A DNA stretch of 28,502 bases from Bacillota bacterium (GTDB taxonomy: Bacteria > Bacillota > Clostridia > Lachnospirales > Lachnospiraceae), in contig JAEYQV010000094.1 in the NCBI GenBank assembly GCA_023409835.1, positions 1 to 28,502 of the forward strand. The letters are read 5' to 3'. Both the position numbers and the translations under genes were made by a program. Of this stretch, positions 7,616 through 15,497 are shown piece by piece. How positions within the stretch are numbered: position 1 is the first letter of the stretch; the number at the start of each line of letters is the position of its first letter. The notes beneath the pieces were generated by a model. It was not told the DNA's origin. It saw nothing but the letters and a program-made list of their open reading frames with translations, and did no database searches.

Positions 7616-9316
7616 CTACTCATCTGCTCCCTGAAGAGCGTCATAACCCTCTTCTCCTGTTCTAACCTTCACAGCATTTTCAACGTTATATACAAATATT
7701 TTACCATCACCAATATGACCTGTGTAGAGTACTTTCTTTGCCGTATTAATCACATCGATTACCGGTACCTTTGCTACAACAATTTCTACCTGAATCTTAG
7801 GTAACAGCTGTATATCTACAGGAACGCCTCGATAGTACTCTGTCGCTCCTTTTTGAATACCACAACCCAGCACCTGTGTCACTGTCATACCGGTAACACC
7901 AATCTCGTTCATAGCAGCCTTTAATGCTTCAAACTTTGCTTGCCTTGTTAGAATTTCGATTTTGGTTAGCTTAACGTCAGAGGCTGTATAATTATTGCTG
8001 CTTTTTATCTGTACAGGAACCGCTTCGTCTACTGAGGCTTTACCGGTTACTTCTGCAGCATCTGTTGAGAAGCTGCCGGATTTATCATAAGATATGAAGT
8101 CTGCATATGCACTGGTAAGACCATGCTCAGTACTATCAAGACCCTCTACTTCTTCTTTAACAGTAACCCGTAAGCCAACCGTCTTCTTAATAATAGTGAA
8201 AACAATCGTCATTGTCAGTGCCACCCAGGCAATTACCGAAGCTACACCCAATAATTGTATACCCAGTAGTTCAAACCCTCCACCGTAGAATAATCCACCA
8301 TCAACGGCAAACAGTCCTGTCAAAATAGTACCTAATGCTCCGCAAAAGCCGTGAACTCCCACTGCACCTACCGGATCATCAACCTTTAATCTCTTATCAA
8401 CAAATTCAATTGCCAGTACTACAACAATACCTGCGATAATTCCGATAATTGCCGAGCCTGCAGGAGAAACCACATCACAGCCTGCTGTAATTGCAACCAG
8501 ACCCGCAAGTGAACCATTCAGGGTCATTGATATATCCGGTTTCTTGTAGCGAATCCAAGTAAATATCATAGTTGTGCAGGTTGCAACTGCTGCTGATAAA
8601 TTAGTGGTAACGAATATATTTCCTGCTAATCCAATCGAATCGCCCTCCATGGATACGGTAGAACCACCATTAAAGCCAAACCAGCAGAACCATAAGATAA
8701 AGACACCGAGAGCTCCTAAGGTTAAGCTGTGCCCGGGTATTGCTCTGGATTTACCATTCTTACCGTATTTACCAATACGAGGACCGAGAATCTTTGCTCC
8801 AACAAAAGCAGCAACGCCACCAACCATATGAACAGCCGTCGAACCGGCAAAATCATGGAAGCCTAACTCACTTAACCAGCCGCCTCCCCAAATCCAGTGT
8901 CCGGAAATCGGGTAGATGATCAATGAAATAACTCCACTATAAATACAATAGGATATAAATTTAGTTCTTTCTGCCATAGCACCAGAAACAATCGTTGCGG
9001 CAGTGGCACAAAATACTGTCTGGAAAATCAAAAAGGCAGCAAACGGTACTCCGCTTGGCAATATCCCTGAGTAATCTCCCTTTGTAAAGAAATCAATTCC
9101 TCCGATAAATCCATTTCCAGAGCCAAACATAATTCCGAATCCAATCAACCAAAAAATCGGAGTACCAATACAAAAATCCATAAGATTTTTCATTATAATG
9201 TTACCGGCGTTTTTTGCTCTTGTAAAACCGGTTTCAACCATTGCAAATCCGGCCTGCATGAAAAACACCAGGGCCGCAGCTACTAAAACCCAAATAGTAT
9301 TGACTGATGAAAACAT
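7616..9316 (-). CDS. Ammonium transporter fused to a C-terminal P-II signalling domain
   Basis: The start is the ATG at 9316, with GGGAGGA 7 bases upstream; an ORF reading back to 9364 adds 16 residues with no ribosome site. Residues 1 to about 400 are an Amt/MEP channel: about 11 membrane segments, AGFAMVETGF near the start and GGVAAFVGAKILGPR inside. After a linker of about 45 residues, positions 449-566 form a complete P-II (GlnB/GlnK) domain with the TGMTV strand, T-loop KGATEYYRGV, B-loop TGHIGDGKIFV and C-loop RTGEEG. Free P-II proteins bind ATP, ADP and 2-oxoglutarate and plug AmtB from the cytoplasm; here the regulator is tethered. The tyrosine uridylylated in enteric GlnB (Y51) is a valine, V500. 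A leader hairpin lies upstream and a strong terminator downstream; no separate glnK gene is visible. Confidence 0.93.
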   Translation of the reverse strand: MFSSVNTIWVLVAAALVFFMQAGFAMVETGFTRAKNAGNIIMKNLMDFCIGTPIFWLIGFGIMFGSGNGFIGGIDFFTKGDYSGILPSGVPFAAFLIFQTVFCATAATIVSGAMAERTKFISYCIYSGVISLIIYPISGHWIWGGGWLSELGFHDFAGSTAVHMVGGVAAFVGAKILGPRIGKYGKNGKSRAIPGHSLTLGALGVFILWFCWFGFNGGSTVSMEGDSIGLAGNIFVTTNLSAAVATCTTMIFTWIRYKKPDISMTLNGSLAGLVAITAGCDVVSPAGSAIIGIIAGIVVVLAIEFVDKRLKVDDPVGAVGVHGFCGALGTILTGLFAVDGGLFYGGGFELLGIQLLGVASVIAWVALTMTIVFTIIKKTVGLRVTVKEEVEGLDSTEHGLTSAYADFISYDKSGSFSTDAAEVTGKASVDEAVPVQIKSSNNYTASDVKLTKIEILTRQAKFEALKAAMNEIGVTGMTVTQVLGCGIQKGATEYYRGVPVDIQLLPKIQVEIVVAKVPVIDVINTAKKVLYTGHIGDGKIFVYNVENAVKVRTGEEGYDALQGADE

Positions 9317-9428
9317 AATTCTTCCTCCCATTATACGATTATTTTTGTTAGGTGTTTCATTCATTTCATTTTCATCCCCAAGAGTTGCGCACCCTCATCA
9401 GAGATATTTTATTGATTTTGAATATAAC

Positions 9429-9472
9429 AAAAAAACGACGAAGGTATTCGAACTAATAACACCTTTGTCGTT
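9429..9472 (-). promoter_or_regulatory. Leader terminator/attenuator upstream of the ammonium transporter
   Basis: On the minus strand a 12-bp stem (9461-9472 with 9434-9445, one G-T pair, 15-base loop) is followed by seven T. It sits about 110 bases before the transporter start, in its 5' leader, rather than after any gene on this strand. Premature termination with conditional readthrough is the natural reading. I could not match it to the glutamine riboswitch or to the paired hexaloop hairpins bound by ANTAR antiterminators. The rest of the 367-base spacer is AT-rich with no gene. Confidence 0.6.
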
Positions 9473-9498
9473 TCAATCAATTTATATGATATAATACT

Positions 9499-9525
9499 AT
9501 TACACTATCTCAGATTAATTGTCAA
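9499..9525 (-). promoter_or_regulatory. Candidate promoter of the ammonium transporter gene
   Basis: A perfect -35 box TTGACA lies at 9520-9525 on the minus strand. The best -10, TGTAAT (9499-9504), is spaced only 15 bases away, so the exact -10 is uncertain. Transcription from here would pass through the leader hairpin. Confidence 0.45.
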
Positions 9526-9683
9526 GTTTTTTTAAAATATTTTTTAACTCTTTTTTTTAACTAAATATTTATAATTCTGAACTCAAATTTACATGGCAGT
9601 TGCCACCGTAATTACCTTATTTGAAAATTTGGCCGTCATATTTCAACATTACGAAGCCCGACCAAGGCTATTTATATCGTATT

Positions 9684-10373
9684 TCACATTACTTCCTTCT
9701 TTTTTAATACGTCATCAATGATACTGTAATGATGCTCTATCGCTTCCTCACAACGCTCCTTGCTACCTGACTTAAGTGCTGATAATATAGCTCTATGAGC
9801 CTCGGTAAGCTGCTTCTTCATCGAAGGATCTGCATTAGCGAATACAGAATGAATCATACTCCGGTAGATATCCGATACCGATTTCATGATTGAGATAAGC
9901 AATCTATTATCAGTGGCCTCTATGAGTAAATAATGAAACCTTTTGTCAGCTTCTATTTCCTGCTCAGATGAGGTTACAACTTCATTTAAAATACCTTCTG
10001 CCTTTTCTACAAGCACAACCATATCCGTTTTTTGTTCTATCAGCATTGAACATACCGTTTTCTCCATACTCTTACGGAATCTATGTATTTCGCTTTCGCT
10101 AAATTTTTCAAGCATTAACATCATGCTTATCATAGATGAAAAAACCTTTGAGATTTCACCGGTAACATAATTCCCTGATCCGTGATGGCATTCTATAACT
10201 CCCATATTTTCCAAAGTGCGCAGGGCTTCTCTTGTAGAATTACGACTAATCTCAAGCTCTGTTGCAAGTACCCTCTCTGTAGGCAATTTTGAACCTACAG
10301 AGAGTCTTCCTTGTTTTATCATCTCAATAATATAATTTATTGCTTTCACATATTCTTTGCCGGTCTCTGCCAT
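9684..10373 (-). CDS. GntR family transcriptional regulator, FadR/FCD subfamily
   Basis: The 229-residue protein has an N-terminal winged helix (residues about 5-72: GSKLPTERVLATELEISRNS, then REALRTLENMGVI). A C-terminal all-helical FCD domain (about 90-222) follows. The FCD metal or ligand residues appear kept in DKRFHYLL, TEAHRAIL and IEHHYSII. FCD regulators sense small carboxylates such as pyruvate, lactate or glycolate. It is the last gene of the lrgA-lrgB-gntR operon, starting 9 bp after lrgB with its AAGGAG overlapping the lrgB stop. The operon promoter contains a perfect TGGT-N3-ACCA palindrome, the core recognised by FadR-type GntR proteins, so autoregulation is likely. The ligand is inferred from the LrgAB partners, not seen. 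Confidence 0.9.
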   Translation of the reverse strand: MAETGKEYVKAINYIIEMIKQGRLSVGSKLPTERVLATELEISRNSTREALRTLENMGVIECHHGSGNYVTGEISKVFSSMISMMLMLEKFSESEIHRFRKSMEKTVCSMLIEQKTDMVVLVEKAEGILNEVVTSSEQEIEADKRFHYLLIEATDNRLLISIMKSVSDIYRSMIHSVFANADPSMKKQLTEAHRAILSALKSGSKERCEEAIEHHYSIIDDVLKKKEVM

Positions 10374-10382
10374 GTCCTCTCC

Positions 10383-11072
10383 TTAAAGAAACTGTGCAAA
10401 TATACTTGCACCTATAACAGTAAGTATTCCCGAAACCACAATCGCCAGACTACTCATTGCCCCTTCGGTCTCACCCATTTCCATTGCTCGTGCAGTTCCT
10501 ACTGCATGAGCGGAGGTTCCGATGGCTATTCCCTTGGCTATTGGCTCTGTTATTCCTGCTATACGGCATATGAATGGAGCTACAACATTTCCAATCACAC
10601 CCGTTATAATTATAATTGCAGCCGTCAGACTTGCATATCCTCCCATTTCCTCGGAAATCCCCATTCCAATTGCTGTCGTAATGGATTTTGGTAAAAATGT
10701 CACGTATTCCTCATGGGTAAATCCTAATACTACTGACATTGCTAACACGCACAACAAGCTAGTTAACACCCCGACAGTAATCCCTGCAAAGACTGCTTTC
10801 CAATTACTTTTCAAAAGCTGAATTTTCTCATAGAGAGGAACCGCAAGACAAACAGTGGCCGGAGTAAGTAACCAACTGAGTATTTTCGCTCCAGAATTAT
10901 ATACATCATAATCAATATTAGCAAAAACCAAAACGGCTATTGTAATAATGATGGAAATCAGAAGCGGATTAAAAATACCATTTTTCAGTTTCTTTTTAAT
11001 AATACTACCGATGCCATATGCGATAAGGCTTAGTATTATCCCAAAATATGCAGACTCTTCAATAAACGTCAT
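10383..11072 (-). CDS. lrgB: LrgB/CidB family membrane protein
   Basis: This is a 229-residue polytopic protein with about seven hydrophobic segments. It has the LrgB signatures LTPATVCLAVPLYE, FLPKSITTAIGMGISEEMGG and IGTSAHAVGTARAMEMGE. LrgA and LrgB together were first described as holin-like controllers of murein hydrolases. In Bacillus and chloroplast relatives they act as pyruvate or glycolate transporters. The ATG overlaps the lrgA stop (ATGA), indicating translational coupling. Its 3' neighbour is an organic-acid-type GntR regulator, which favours a carboxylate transport role over a lysis role here; that preference is inference. Confidence 0.92.
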   Translation of the reverse strand: MTFIEESAYFGIILSLIAYGIGSIIKKKLKNGIFNPLLISIIITIAVLVFANIDYDVYNSGAKILSWLLTPATVCLAVPLYEKIQLLKSNWKAVFAGITVGVLTSLLCVLAMSVVLGFTHEEYVTFLPKSITTAIGMGISEEMGGYASLTAAIIIITGVIGNVVAPFICRIAGITEPIAKGIAIGTSAHAVGTARAMEMGETEGAMSSLAIVVSGILTVIGASIFAQFL

Positions 11073-11425
11073 CGTTTATTCCTCTCCTTTTTAATGATAA
11101 ACTGTGCAGCTCTGCCTGCTGTAACCATCACTGTAATAAGCGATACTATCGTTACAGCTATATATGGCAATAAGCGAGATTGAATCATATCCCACGAATT
11201 CATAAGTCCTACCGCTGCAGGAATAAACAACATAGGCATTATTTCAATAAAAAATGAGGAAACCGATTTGACACTTTCCAGCCTCAACCTCCCACTTCCA
11301 AGCAACACAAGCATTATTACAAGTCCATATATACTTGCAGGTATCGGTAAAGGAATGGTAAAGTGCATCAGTTCTCCAACAAAGGAAATCGCAATTATTA
11401 TTCCAAATTGTTTTACATATTTCAT
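11069..11425 (-). CDS. lrgA: LrgA/CidA family holin-like protein
   Basis: The start is the ATG at 11425, with GGAGGTG 5 bases upstream; a longer frame to 11455 would run into the operator and has no ribosome site. The 118-residue product has four hydrophobic segments and the LrgA hallmark PLPIPASIYGLVIMLVLL near the N-terminus. A LFIPAAVGLM segment and a basic tail (KKERNKR) follow. Together with LrgB it would form a membrane transporter or holin-like complex. It is the first gene of the operon and overlaps lrgB by 4 bp. Confidence 0.92.
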   Translation of the reverse strand: MKYVKQFGIIIAISFVGELMHFTIPLPIPASIYGLVIMLVLLGSGRLRLESVKSVSSFFIEIMPMLFIPAAVGLMNSWDMIQSRLLPYIAVTIVSLITVMVTAGRAAQFIIKKERNKR

Positions 11426-11440
11426 GAAGCCACCTCCGGT

Positions 11441-11457
11441 AATTGGTACTACCAATT
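11441..11457. promoter_or_regulatory. Perfect GntR (FadR-type) operator in the lrgAB promoter
   Basis: AATTGGTACTACCAATT is a perfect 17-base palindrome: 8-base arms around one central base. Its core TGGT-N3-ACCA fits the FadR-subfamily consensus TNGTNNNACNA. It overlaps the -10 box and lies between promoter and ribosome site, where a bound repressor would block the polymerase. The gntR gene at the end of the same operon is the obvious binder. Confidence 0.75.
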
Positions 11458-11483
11458 ATAGCTGATAATAACTTATTTAACAA
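11455..11483 (-). promoter_or_regulatory. Promoter of the lrgA-lrgB-gntR operon
   Basis: On the minus strand, TTGTTA (11478-11483), a 17-base spacer and a consensus TATAAT (11455-11460). The -10 box runs into the upstream arm of the palindromic operator. Confidence 0.65.
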
Positions 11484-11515
11484 TCTGAAATTGAACAATC
11501 ACTTAAGATATTTTC

Positions 11516-12475
11516 CTATTCCTTATCTGCAGTCTCTTTACTATGATACATTTGAATACTGCTTTCCAATATTTCTTTTGCCTTTCGTTTCATTTCTTCA
11601 GGATATAATACCTGTCCATAACACAAGAATGCTCTGATTTCCTCCTCTGCAATGTCCTTTCTATGTAAATCAATCATTCCAATCACTGAAGCTCCAACTT
11701 TATTGATACCTATTACATCATATTTTTCAAAAATTGCACCATAAGGCGCTTGAACCTTAATCTCAACCGGATAGTACTCACTTTCGTTTCTGCTCTTTTT
11801 AAAGGCATTAACGGAAAAGTTCCAGTAACTCTTAAGTATAAAGTCATCCGGAATGGAATAAGACTCCTGAAGCAGAGTTATTTCCTTGATTCCGGAACAA
11901 TGAAACGTTCTAATTTCTTGTCTGTTATAGCAAAAAGCGATTAAATACCATGAGGTATATTTTAGCACCAGACCATAAGGAGCAATGCTTCTATCAGATT
12001 GTGTTCCATCTCTTTGGATATATTGAATCCTAAGCTTTTGTTGTAAAAATAGTGCCTTCAGGATCGGTTGTAAGTCAATTTCTGTTGATGAATCCTCCCA
12101 CCAGCTTTTTTGATCAATTAATATTTTCTGTTTATCCGCAGCATTTAGACTAACTGAATTCAGGTATTTTAAGTTCATTCCTCTTTCCAGGGCATTAACA
12201 AGCCTTTCTTGCCCCGGCATGGTATACAAATGAGTCATTAAGGTCTTAAGTGTATCATCGGATTGATCAAGATTTAATTTATAGCCCTCGACAAACATAA
12301 TGCCTCCATTTTGGCCGGTGGTTGTGATAATCGGATACCCAGCTTCACACAAAACATCAATATCCCTATAGATTGTTCTGCGAGATACTTCAAGAGCTTC
12401 TGCCATATCATGAGCTTTTACCTTACTCTCTTGATCAATTTTTATTAGAATCTTGATTAAGCGATGAATTCTCAT
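11516..12475 (-). CDS. Helix-turn-helix WYL domain transcriptional regulator (YafY/DeoR type)
   Basis: The start is the ATG at 12475 (MRIHRLIKILIKI), with AAGGAG 6 bases upstream; the two residues before it in the longest frame depend on a TTG. The 319-residue protein has an N-terminal winged helix-turn-helix (about 1-60: KAHDMAEALEVSRRTIYRDI). A WYL ligand-sensing domain lies at about 130-225, with the motif SWYLIAFCYNRQEIRTF, and a C-terminal WCX-like region follows. WYL regulators respond to nucleic acid fragments or small ligands in defence and metabolic contexts. It is divergent from the oxidoreductase gene 78 bp away, with a TGACAT-N4-ATGTCA palindrome between, so it probably controls that gene and itself. 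Confidence 0.9.
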   Translation of the reverse strand: MRIHRLIKILIKIDQESKVKAHDMAEALEVSRRTIYRDIDVLCEAGYPIITTTGQNGGIMFVEGYKLNLDQSDDTLKTLMTHLYTMPGQERLVNALERGMNLKYLNSVSLNAADKQKILIDQKSWWEDSSTEIDLQPILKALFLQQKLRIQYIQRDGTQSDRSIAPYGLVLKYTSWYLIAFCYNRQEIRTFHCSGIKEITLLQESYSIPDDFILKSYWNFSVNAFKKSRNESEYYPVEIKVQAPYGAIFEKYDVIGINKVGASVIGMIDLHRKDIAEEEIRAFLCYGQVLYPEEMKRKAKEILESSIQMYHSKETADKE

Positions 12476-12490
12476 AGACAACTCCTTTTA

Positions 12491-12506
12491 TGACATACTG
12501 ATGTCA
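12491..12506. promoter_or_regulatory. Palindrome in the divergent promoter region (candidate WYL regulator operator)
   Basis: TGACAT and ATGTCA are perfect 6-base inverted arms separated by ACTG, only 15 bases from the regulator start codon. The position suits control of both divergent genes. A second AT-rich dyad follows at about 12519-12534. The binding protein is inferred from location. Confidence 0.5.
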
Positions 12507-12553
12507 CAAATGATTTAATATATTGAATATATCAAATATAAGGAGTGATTACA

Positions 12554-13489
12554 ATGCATATCGGAATATTAGGAACAGGATTTGGAAAATATCATGGAGA
12601 GCTTTACAAGAAACTGGACCCATCGATCCATCTGACTTATTGCGGCCGGGATAAGGAAAAACTTAAGAAGCTACAAACGGAGCTGAGCTGTGATTATACT
12701 ACAGACCTCGAGGAATTTTTAAATATGAACTTTGATTTTATTGATATCTGTTTACCTACACAGTACCATGCAGAATTTTCTTTAAAGGCTTTGATGAAGA
12801 ACCACTCAGTATTCATAGAAACCCCGGCAGTAACTTCCATCGAAGATGGTATCGAGATTATGGAAGCTGCTAAGAGAACAGGGAAGAAAGTTTTAGTGGA
12901 CATGTTCCTAAGATATGATCCTTATTACCGGTTAATATATGATCTTAGTCAAAGCAAAAAATATGGTGCCTTGAAACACCTTTCGGTTTATCGCCGAACC
13001 CCTCCGATATGGGGAAAGCTTGGAAATGATACCATTGCTACGGCATTAATGATTCATGATTTCGATTTTGCGACCTGGCTTGGAAAAGATCTTAAGGTGC
13101 TTAACTTTGATGTTACAACTAATTCCGATAATTCAGGAGCCGTGATTGATTGCCTTTTATCTAGTGATTCCCTGAAAATACATATTAACGGAAACTCAAT
13201 GCTATCTTTGGGTGCTCCCTTCACCATTGGATATGAGGCAACCTTCGAAAATGCATCTATCACTTATTTTGAAAAGTCATCTGAAGATGTTTTCGAAACC
13301 GAGTGTATCATTCATTCTAACGGGAATAAGGAGAAAGTCTCTTTTGAATCGGAAGAACATTGTAAAGCTTTACTTAGAGCAGCCATCAAGGATTTTAGGA
13401 ATGAGAAGGTAAGTGGCCTGGCAATAGAAAACGCCCTGCCTGCCCTTTCTATTGCTTTTGAACTGACCAATGCGTCGAAAAACAGATGA
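12554..13489 (+). CDS. Gfo/Idh/MocA family oxidoreductase
   Basis: The start is the ATG at 12554 with AAGGAG 8-9 bases upstream; a GTG at 12545 is in frame but too close to that site. The 311-residue protein has an N-terminal Rossmann fold with GILGTGFGKYH at residues 3-13, typical of NAD(P) binding. The C-terminal alpha/beta domain of sugar and inositol dehydrogenases follows. The family's EKP motif, whose Lys takes part in catalysis, reads ETP here (FIETPAVTS), so that Lys is missing. A His in MIHDFDFATW occupies the conserved mid-domain HDID-like position. The substrate is unknown. It is divergent from a WYL regulator that probably controls it. Confidence 0.9.
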   Translation: MHIGILGTGFGKYHGELYKKLDPSIHLTYCGRDKEKLKKLQTELSCDYTTDLEEFLNMNFDFIDICLPTQYHAEFSLKALMKNHSVFIETPAVTSIEDGIEIMEAAKRTGKKVLVDMFLRYDPYYRLIYDLSQSKKYGALKHLSVYRRTPPIWGKLGNDTIATALMIHDFDFATWLGKDLKVLNFDVTTNSDNSGAVIDCLLSSDSLKIHINGNSMLSLGAPFTIGYEATFENASITYFEKSSEDVFETECIIHSNGNKEKVSFESEEHCKALLRAAIKDFRNEKVSGLAIENALPALSIAFELTNASKNR

Positions 13490-13527
13490 CTATTAAGTAG
13501 TTTTCCCCTATGCCGGAACCTCCACTT

Positions 13528-13732
13528 AAAAGCAAGAATAGCCCAGTTGAATCCGGTACCAAACTCACTTTCCACCCCCTGTCTTTCTAGCAAGGATTCC
13601 ATCAGCCATATCACTAAGGCCACATATGACATGAATCATATAAAGGCAGGGGGGAAGGGCTTAAAATCAAAACACAATGGAAAGAAGTATCCTAATGGCA
13701 GTTATGATATTTGCCGTATTTGCACTTCTTCC
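13528..13732 (-). pseudogene. Remnant of a CDP-alcohol phosphatidyltransferase
   Basis: Reading the spacer in one minus-strand frame gives ANTANIITAIRILLSIVF, two stops (13667-13669 and 13661-13663), then CLYMIHVICGLSDMADGILARKTG. The last part is the CDP-alcohol phosphatidyltransferase core, normally DG-x2-AR-x8-G-x3-D-x3-D. After about 13575 the match continues in the next frame as SEFGTGFNWAILAF, where SxxGxxLDSxAD is expected; both Asp residues are gone. Only about 70 of the usual 180-200 residues remain and the 3' half is missing. Intact relatives make phospholipids such as phosphatidylglycerol phosphate. The directly upstream 37 codons (13846-13736) are open in the same frame but I do not recognise them. 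This is a dead gene between convergent live genes. Confidence 0.75.
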
Positions 13733-13846
13733 TTATAAAAATTCTATGCATAGCTCAGCTATAATTTTATCCATTAGTGGACGCTTACTATCCTTACTTC
13801 CACAAAAGTGTATCGCTTTACCCGTGATGCGACTATCATATTTTTT

Positions 13847-15493
13847 TCACTTATTCCTGTTAAGCTTTTCGATATTTATACTAAATGCATACTTCCATAG
13901 TACCAGATTCACGATCATAACGATCGCCATATAAAAGTATATTCCATAATTAATGGACAACAATTGATAATGAAGCCAAGCAAGAATAGCAAGTCCGAAC
14001 ATCAACAGAAGATTCAAACCGACATTTGCCTGCTTAGCATTATCAAAGGACTCTGAAAATGGCAGATACTTATCATTTAACATAAAGTACAGAATATTCA
14101 AAAGCAGCATATTTAACAATATGATCAGCAACTGTGGCAGAATCCGGGTCCCAAAAATTGCAGTAAAGATGATGGCCTCCAATAGGAAGAAAGGGAGAAA
14201 CAACCGTATCAGTAAAGCCTTCATCGCACCTTTGAATATTGGTGTTACATTACTGATTGGAAGTGTCTTATAGATCCATGATCCTTTATAGGTAGCTGAA
14301 TATCGAAGCATAAGTAATATTGATGGTAGCATCAATCCACAGAAATATATGAAGAAGTAGGAGTTTCCCTTTGAGACTTCCTGAATACCGGAATCCAGTA
14401 TCTTCTGAAAGAGAAAGATGAAGGGAAATGCGATGGAAAAGCCTAAGGAAGGGTATACCTTTAGTTTAAACTCCCTTTCATTTTTCATCATATCGGAAGT
14501 AAAGCGAAAGAAGACTCTTTCCTCTCTGCTTCTGCAAAGTAGTTTTGAAAGAAACTGGCTTGGTTTTTTCGTTTCTTTTTTGCTTTTAACGGAATTATTA
14601 CTTAGCTTCAGCAGGTATTTTTCAAAATGAGACATAACGGAGCCATACCAAGTAAGCGCTAAGAATGGAACAATAATAGCTAAAGCCGTAAAAATAATAT
14701 AGGTATCTGTTACTTCCGATGTTTTTAGCATCTGGAAAGGTGCTGAAAACCAGACAGGTACAATTAAAAACTGCCACCACTTCGGAACGAAGGTTATATT
14801 AATGTCTACGATATTGAATAACCTAGAAACCAACTGATAGCCTATCATAATGACTAAGGATAGGACAATCTGGACATAGTTGATAATATCCTTCAGCTTT
14901 TCACCATCAAAAAATCTAAGAACCAGGAAATATAGGAAGGAGGTTAGTACGATGCAGAACATATCCAGAAACAGGACGGATACAATAAATATTAGGAAGA
15001 ATATCGGTCCGTTTTTTATTAAGCTTACGATAAGTGCAGGACCTGCTAAGGCAAACGATATGGAGAACATGTAATATGAAATATGAAGTGTTTTCGCAAA
15101 CCTTACTGTTTTAGAATTCACTGGCTTTGTACCTAAGATATTTCTATCCTTGATATCTAATAAAACAGCAGAGAAATCCGATATTAGGGAGGTCATGATA
15201 AAAAACATCAAAACAGCGAAAACGATACTCATCTGAAAAACAAAATTACTATTCATTATTACAAAAGGAATCAGCATTAATCCCATAAAAAGATAAATGC
15301 CCAAGGCTTTTAGAAAATTATTATTGTTATCAGCAGCCGTTTTCTTATTGTTATTAAATACTGTTGATACCCTTCTGCCGTCCATAGTCAGCTTCACCTG
15401 TAAGATCTTTCTCAGAATGAAATAGTCATAGCCGAGCTTTTCAAATACCGTACGAAAAATATCCATAAATTTAAGAATTTTATATTCTTTCAT
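13847..15493 (-). CDS. ABC exporter permease
   Basis: The start is the ATG at 15493, with GAGG about 9 bases upstream; the frame extends to a TTG at 15511 inside the ATPase gene, which is less likely. The 548-residue protein has about 12 hydrophobic segments in two blocks. A charged cytoplasmic stretch (KKETKKPSQFLSKLLCRSRE) lies in the middle. This is the shape of large stand-alone permeases of the ABC-2-like exporter group. It begins 4 bp after the ATPase stop, so the two genes are translated as a pair. No substrate-binding lipoprotein is present, which fits export. The cargo (peptide, lipid or drug) cannot be told from sequence. Confidence 0.85.
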   Translation of the reverse strand: MKEYKILKFMDIFRTVFEKLGYDYFILRKILQVKLTMDGRRVSTVFNNNKKTAADNNNNFLKALGIYLFMGLMLIPFVIMNSNFVFQMSIVFAVLMFFIMTSLISDFSAVLLDIKDRNILGTKPVNSKTVRFAKTLHISYYMFSISFALAGPALIVSLIKNGPIFFLIFIVSVLFLDMFCIVLTSFLYFLVLRFFDGEKLKDIINYVQIVLSLVIMIGYQLVSRLFNIVDINITFVPKWWQFLIVPVWFSAPFQMLKTSEVTDTYIIFTALAIIVPFLALTWYGSVMSHFEKYLLKLSNNSVKSKKETKKPSQFLSKLLCRSREERVFFRFTSDMMKNEREFKLKVYPSLGFSIAFPFIFLFQKILDSGIQEVSKGNSYFFIYFCGLMLPSILLMLRYSATYKGSWIYKTLPISNVTPIFKGAMKALLIRLFLPFFLLEAIIFTAIFGTRILPQLLIILLNMLLLNILYFMLNDKYLPFSESFDNAKQANVGLNLLLMFGLAILAWLHYQLLSINYGIYFYMAIVMIVNLVLWKYAFSINIEKLNRNK

Positions 15494-15497
15494 AGTA

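Noticed and set aside
9400..9530. Glutamine riboswitch or ANTAR antiterminator site before the ammonium transporter
   Set aside because: The conserved bases of the glutamine riboswitch and the paired A1/G4 hexaloops could not be found. Only the terminator hairpin is kept as a feature.
13312..13632. Minus-strand 106-codon frame overlapping the oxidoreductase 3' end
   Set aside because: Only its first part resembles anything, and that part is the out-of-frame tail of the phosphatidyltransferase relic. The rest is antisense to the oxidoreductase.
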